This document shows positions 14,873-17,014 of a stretch of DNA of 17,014 nucleotides, piece by piece (the stretch's first letter is position 1; every line of letters starts with the position of its first letter). The position numbers and the translations under genes are program-made. Below the pieces are notes generated by a model. The model saw only the letters and a list, made by a program, of their open reading frames with translations, was not told where the DNA came from and did not search any database. The stretch covers positions 1 to 17,014 of the forward strand of contig JAFAAN010000070.1 of NCBI GenBank assembly GCA_023426545.1. Reading direction: 5' to 3'. This DNA is from Pseudomonadota bacterium (GTDB lineage: Bacteria > Myxococcota > Myxococcia > Myxococcales > Myxococcaceae).

Positions 14873-16369
14873 ATGCGAGTCCTGTCACAGCGCCTCGGCG
14901 CCATCCTGCTGACACTCCTCCCGCTCGTTGCCCTGGCCGATGCCCCGCGCGACCGCTTCGGAGCCGCGGGGTACTTCCGTATCATGACCCGCCCGGACTT
15001 CTCGGGGGGCTCCGGGCAGCTGGGCTATTACTGGCTCTATGGTCGGCTCCTGAACGAGAGCCCCTACGGCGAGCTCAACCTCCGGTTGGACGCGCTCCAG
15101 GCCACGCCGGGGACCGATGAGGTGTGGGCGGAGGTCCACGCGCGCATCTCCGGCACCTCGTTCCGTTCGGCGGACCCGGGTAATGGTTCGCTGGTCAACT
15201 TCAGCGCTGACTACCTCTTCGTCCGCGCCGGCAACATCCTGCTGGACCGCGTGACGTGGCAGCTCGGCACGCTCGAGGACCGCTGGAATGACTTGCACAT
15301 CTACGACCAGCGTCCCGGCACGCTGCTCTGGGACACGGTGGGGCTGTCCGGTACGTACCAGGGCGACCGCTATGACGTGCTGCTGGCGGTGGGGGACAGC
15401 GGCTACACGCTGCGGCCGCGCAACTACAACACGGTGCTCACCGGCGCCGCGTCGTTCCGCTACCGGCTGATTCCCGGGCACCTGGAGGTGGGCGTGCGCG
15501 GCCAGGTGGGCTACGAGCCCGCGGTGCGCGGCAACCGGAACGCGCTCTATGCCTCCCCCACCGTGCGCTACGAGGACTTCGCGCGGCGCGAGGTGGTGCG
15601 GCGCTACTTCGAGGCCAACCCGGGGCAGGAGGACCTGGTGCCGGACCTCCGGGCGCGCAGCGCGCTGTCCTATCGCGCCATCGGCTACATGGGCTTCGGC
15701 GGGTTCGGCCCGCTGGTGTGGGACAACCTCTACGCGACGTTCGAGAAGCGCCACCCGCAGCTCTCCTATACGGAGAGCTACCGGGGCCGGGATTGGACCG
15801 TGTACATCGCGGACCAGACCGACGAGCGCTACGACGCCAACCTGGGTAACGAGGCCTACCTGCGCCTCATCCCCGACAAGCTCGAAGCGCTGTGGGGCGT
15901 GTGGGCCGGCTACGCGTTCAACCAGGACAACACCCTCCAGGCCGGCGAGGACAACCGCGTCATCGCCTCCACGGTGCTGCGCCTCCAGTACTTCCTCACC
16001 GACCGGGTCCACCTGCTGGCGGAGGGCAGCGTCGCGCGAGAGAAGAGCCTGAACGGAAACCTGTACCGCAATCACGTGGACTCGGTGTTCACCAGCACCG
16101 GCGGCAGGGCGGACTCGCGCGGCCTGGAGTTCGGTGACAGCGACACGCGCGACACCTGGCAGCTCAAGGCGGGCGTGGTGCTCAACCCCACGGGCCGCGG
16201 TATGTACGCGCGCCCCAGCCTGCGCCTGCTCTACGGCCTCCAGCACTCCACCCAGCACGCGGCGTTCGGGAACTCCTTCGTGGACAGCCTGGACCAGTAC
16301 AACGTGTATGTCGGTCCCGAGCGCCACTGGCACTCGGTGGTCGCCATTGAGGCCGAAGGATGGTTCTGA
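14873..16369 (+). CDS. Probable outer-membrane beta-barrel protein (maltodextrin porin-like)
   Basis: A 498-aa protein with a clear signal peptide (residues 1-22, cleavage after ALA) and alternating-polarity strands rich in Tyr, Arg, Asp and Gly. It ends in Trp-Phe, the C-terminal aromatic signature read by the BAM machinery. There are no long hydrophobic helices. Strand-turn patterns such as YGELNLRLDALQ, YDVLLAVGDSGYTL and HLEVGVRGQVGY fit a barrel of 16-18 strands, but no firm LamB similarity is recognised. It lies 38 bp after the isoamylase and overlaps the next gene by 10 bp. By context it could let branched or linear maltodextrins through the outer membrane, filling the LamB/SusC role. 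The start is ATG 14873; an in-frame start 40 codons upstream lies inside the isoamylase gene and would spoil the signal peptide. Confidence 0.75.
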   Translation: MRVLSQRLGAILLTLLPLVALADAPRDRFGAAGYFRIMTRPDFSGGSGQLGYYWLYGRLLNESPYGELNLRLDALQATPGTDEVWAEVHARISGTSFRSADPGNGSLVNFSADYLFVRAGNILLDRVTWQLGTLEDRWNDLHIYDQRPGTLLWDTVGLSGTYQGDRYDVLLAVGDSGYTLRPRNYNTVLTGAASFRYRLIPGHLEVGVRGQVGYEPAVRGNRNALYASPTVRYEDFARREVVRRYFEANPGQEDLVPDLRARSALSYRAIGYMGFGGFGPLVWDNLYATFEKRHPQLSYTESYRGRDWTVYIADQTDERYDANLGNEAYLRLIPDKLEALWGVWAGYAFNQDNTLQAGEDNRVIASTVLRLQYFLTDRVHLLAEGSVAREKSLNGNLYRNHVDSVFTSTGGRADSRGLEFGDSDTRDTWQLKAGVVLNPTGRGMYARPSLRLLYGLQHSTQHAAFGNSFVDSLDQYNVYVGPERHWHSVVAIEAEGWF

Positions 16370-17014
16370 CACAGCGACGGGGTGTGGTGCTGTCCCTCTC
16401 CGCGGCGGTGGCCGTGGTGGCGCTGGCGGCGTGCCTGCCGCGCACGGCGCCGCCGCCCCTGGCGCCCAGCGGCACCGTGGTGGCGGTGGCCTACGTGCGG
16501 GATGACGCGAGGCGGGCCGGCGTGGTGGCGGACGTGCCGGAGGGGCTGAAGCAGCGCGTCGCGGAGGCCCTGGCCAGGCGCAACCTGCGCGCGGAGGTAG
16601 TGCCCTATGCGGACTACGCCGCCGACTACGCGAAGGTGCGCGACTCGCAGCGCCGCTTCGAGATGATGAAGGCCCTGACGCCGGAGGCGCCCCTGCACCT
16701 GCTGGTGGAGACGCGGGTGTCGTTCTTCGGTGAGGTGGGCGGGCGCTTCTCGTGGGACATCGCCGTGCGGACGACGGGCTCTCGGGCGGCCTCGGCCATG
16801 GCGCCCACGGTCGTCACGCAGGATTACGGCGCGGCGCTCCAGTTCGACCAGCAGCGCGAGGACGACGCGCAGCTGGAGGTGGCCCGGCAGATTGCCGGGC
16901 AGGTGGGGGCGCTGTTCGACTCCTTCCTGGCCTCGCCCTTCCTCGTGCCGGACACTGATGGCGGCCCAGGGCTGGTGCCGGGGCTCGATGCTCCCGCCGG
17001 ACCGGGCATCGAGC
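16360..17014 (+). CDS. Lipoprotein of unknown function, 3' end cut by window
   Basis: The frame is open from ATG 16360 to the window end (218 codons seen). The signal peptide (MVLTQRRGVVLSLSAAVAVV) ends in a good lipobox LAAC (C25), followed by a Pro-rich linker. The mature part has a pattern of strand, helix, strand: TVVAVAYVRDD, PEGLKQRVAEALARRNL, then LLVETRVSFFGEVGGRFSWDIAVRTTGS and a helix ending GALFDSFLASP. This resembles small periplasmic lipoproteins in which one strand-helix unit precedes a beta-sheet, but I cannot name the family. It overlaps the barrel gene by 10 bp (AAGG just upstream of ATG), so it is third in the rightward operon and may work with the barrel protein. Confidence 0.8.
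   Translation, partial: MVLTQRRGVVLSLSAAVAVVALAACLPRTAPPPLAPSGTVVAVAYVRDDARRAGVVADVPEGLKQRVAEALARRNLRAEVVPYADYAADYAKVRDSQRRFEMMKALTPEAPLHLLVETRVSFFGEVGGRFSWDIAVRTTGSRAASAMAPTVVTQDYGAALQFDQQREDDAQLEVARQIAGQVGALFDSFLASPFLVPDTDGGPGLVPGLDAPAGPGIE

Noticed and set aside
14885..16372. 495-aa minus-strand ORF antisense to the barrel protein
   Set aside because: The plus frame has a signal peptide and a terminal Trp-Phe; the antisense has no protein-like features.

Overview
The window looks like a high-GC myxobacterial chromosome (Myxococcus / Corallococcus / Pyxidicoccus type). The evidence is strong G/C in third codon positions, GTG and TTG starts, an integrase/tRNA-Asp junction like that of Myxococcus phage Mx8, and a Cys-Trp motif protein of a kind I associate with myxobacteria. 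The genus is inferred from these features; no database search was run.

Positions 1-4907 are the int-proximal end of an Mx8-like prophage or integrative element whose other end lies outside the window. It carries a small leftward gene (55-240), then a rightward chain: a ribbon-helix-helix-like protein (490-816), a four-cysteine GGCW protein (813-1640), and two small proteins (1637-1831, 1828-2025) joined by ATGA start/stop overlaps. A perfect 11-bp-arm palindrome sits on a promoter-like sequence at 2036-2065. After it come a ParB-like DGHH protein (2111-2404) and a winged-helix protein (2410-2655), then 628 bp of non-coding DNA rich in inverted repeats. Last come an excisionase-type HTH protein (3284-3598) and a tyrosine integrase (3591-4901), overlapping by 8 bp. 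The integrase reading frame runs through a tRNA terminator and ends inside a tRNA-Asp gene on the opposite strand, which marks the attachment site.

Positions 4797-5055 hold a leftward tRNA-Val(UAC)-tRNA-Asp(GUC) operon with a good sigma70-type promoter (TTGACA-17-TAGAAG) and an intrinsic terminator. The terminator lies on the element side, inside the integrase coding sequence.

Positions 5142-16369 and beyond form a maltodextrin/alpha-glucan locus of two divergent operons around a 207-bp intergenic region. The leftward operon is malK, a natural malE-malF fusion, malG and a 964-aa lipoprotein with an IPT/TIG domain plus six tandem repeats of about 130 residues; all three junctions overlap by 1-4 nt. 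The rightward operon is an exported lipoprotein isoamylase (GH13), a probable outer-membrane beta-barrel protein and a second lipoprotein truncated by the window end. Inferred pathway: surface or periplasmic debranching of glycogen/starch, passage of oligosaccharides across the outer membrane, capture by the MalE domain and ATP-driven uptake. The repeat lipoprotein would be an accessory surface protein. This resembles a Sus/Mal hybrid in logic, but not in homologous parts.
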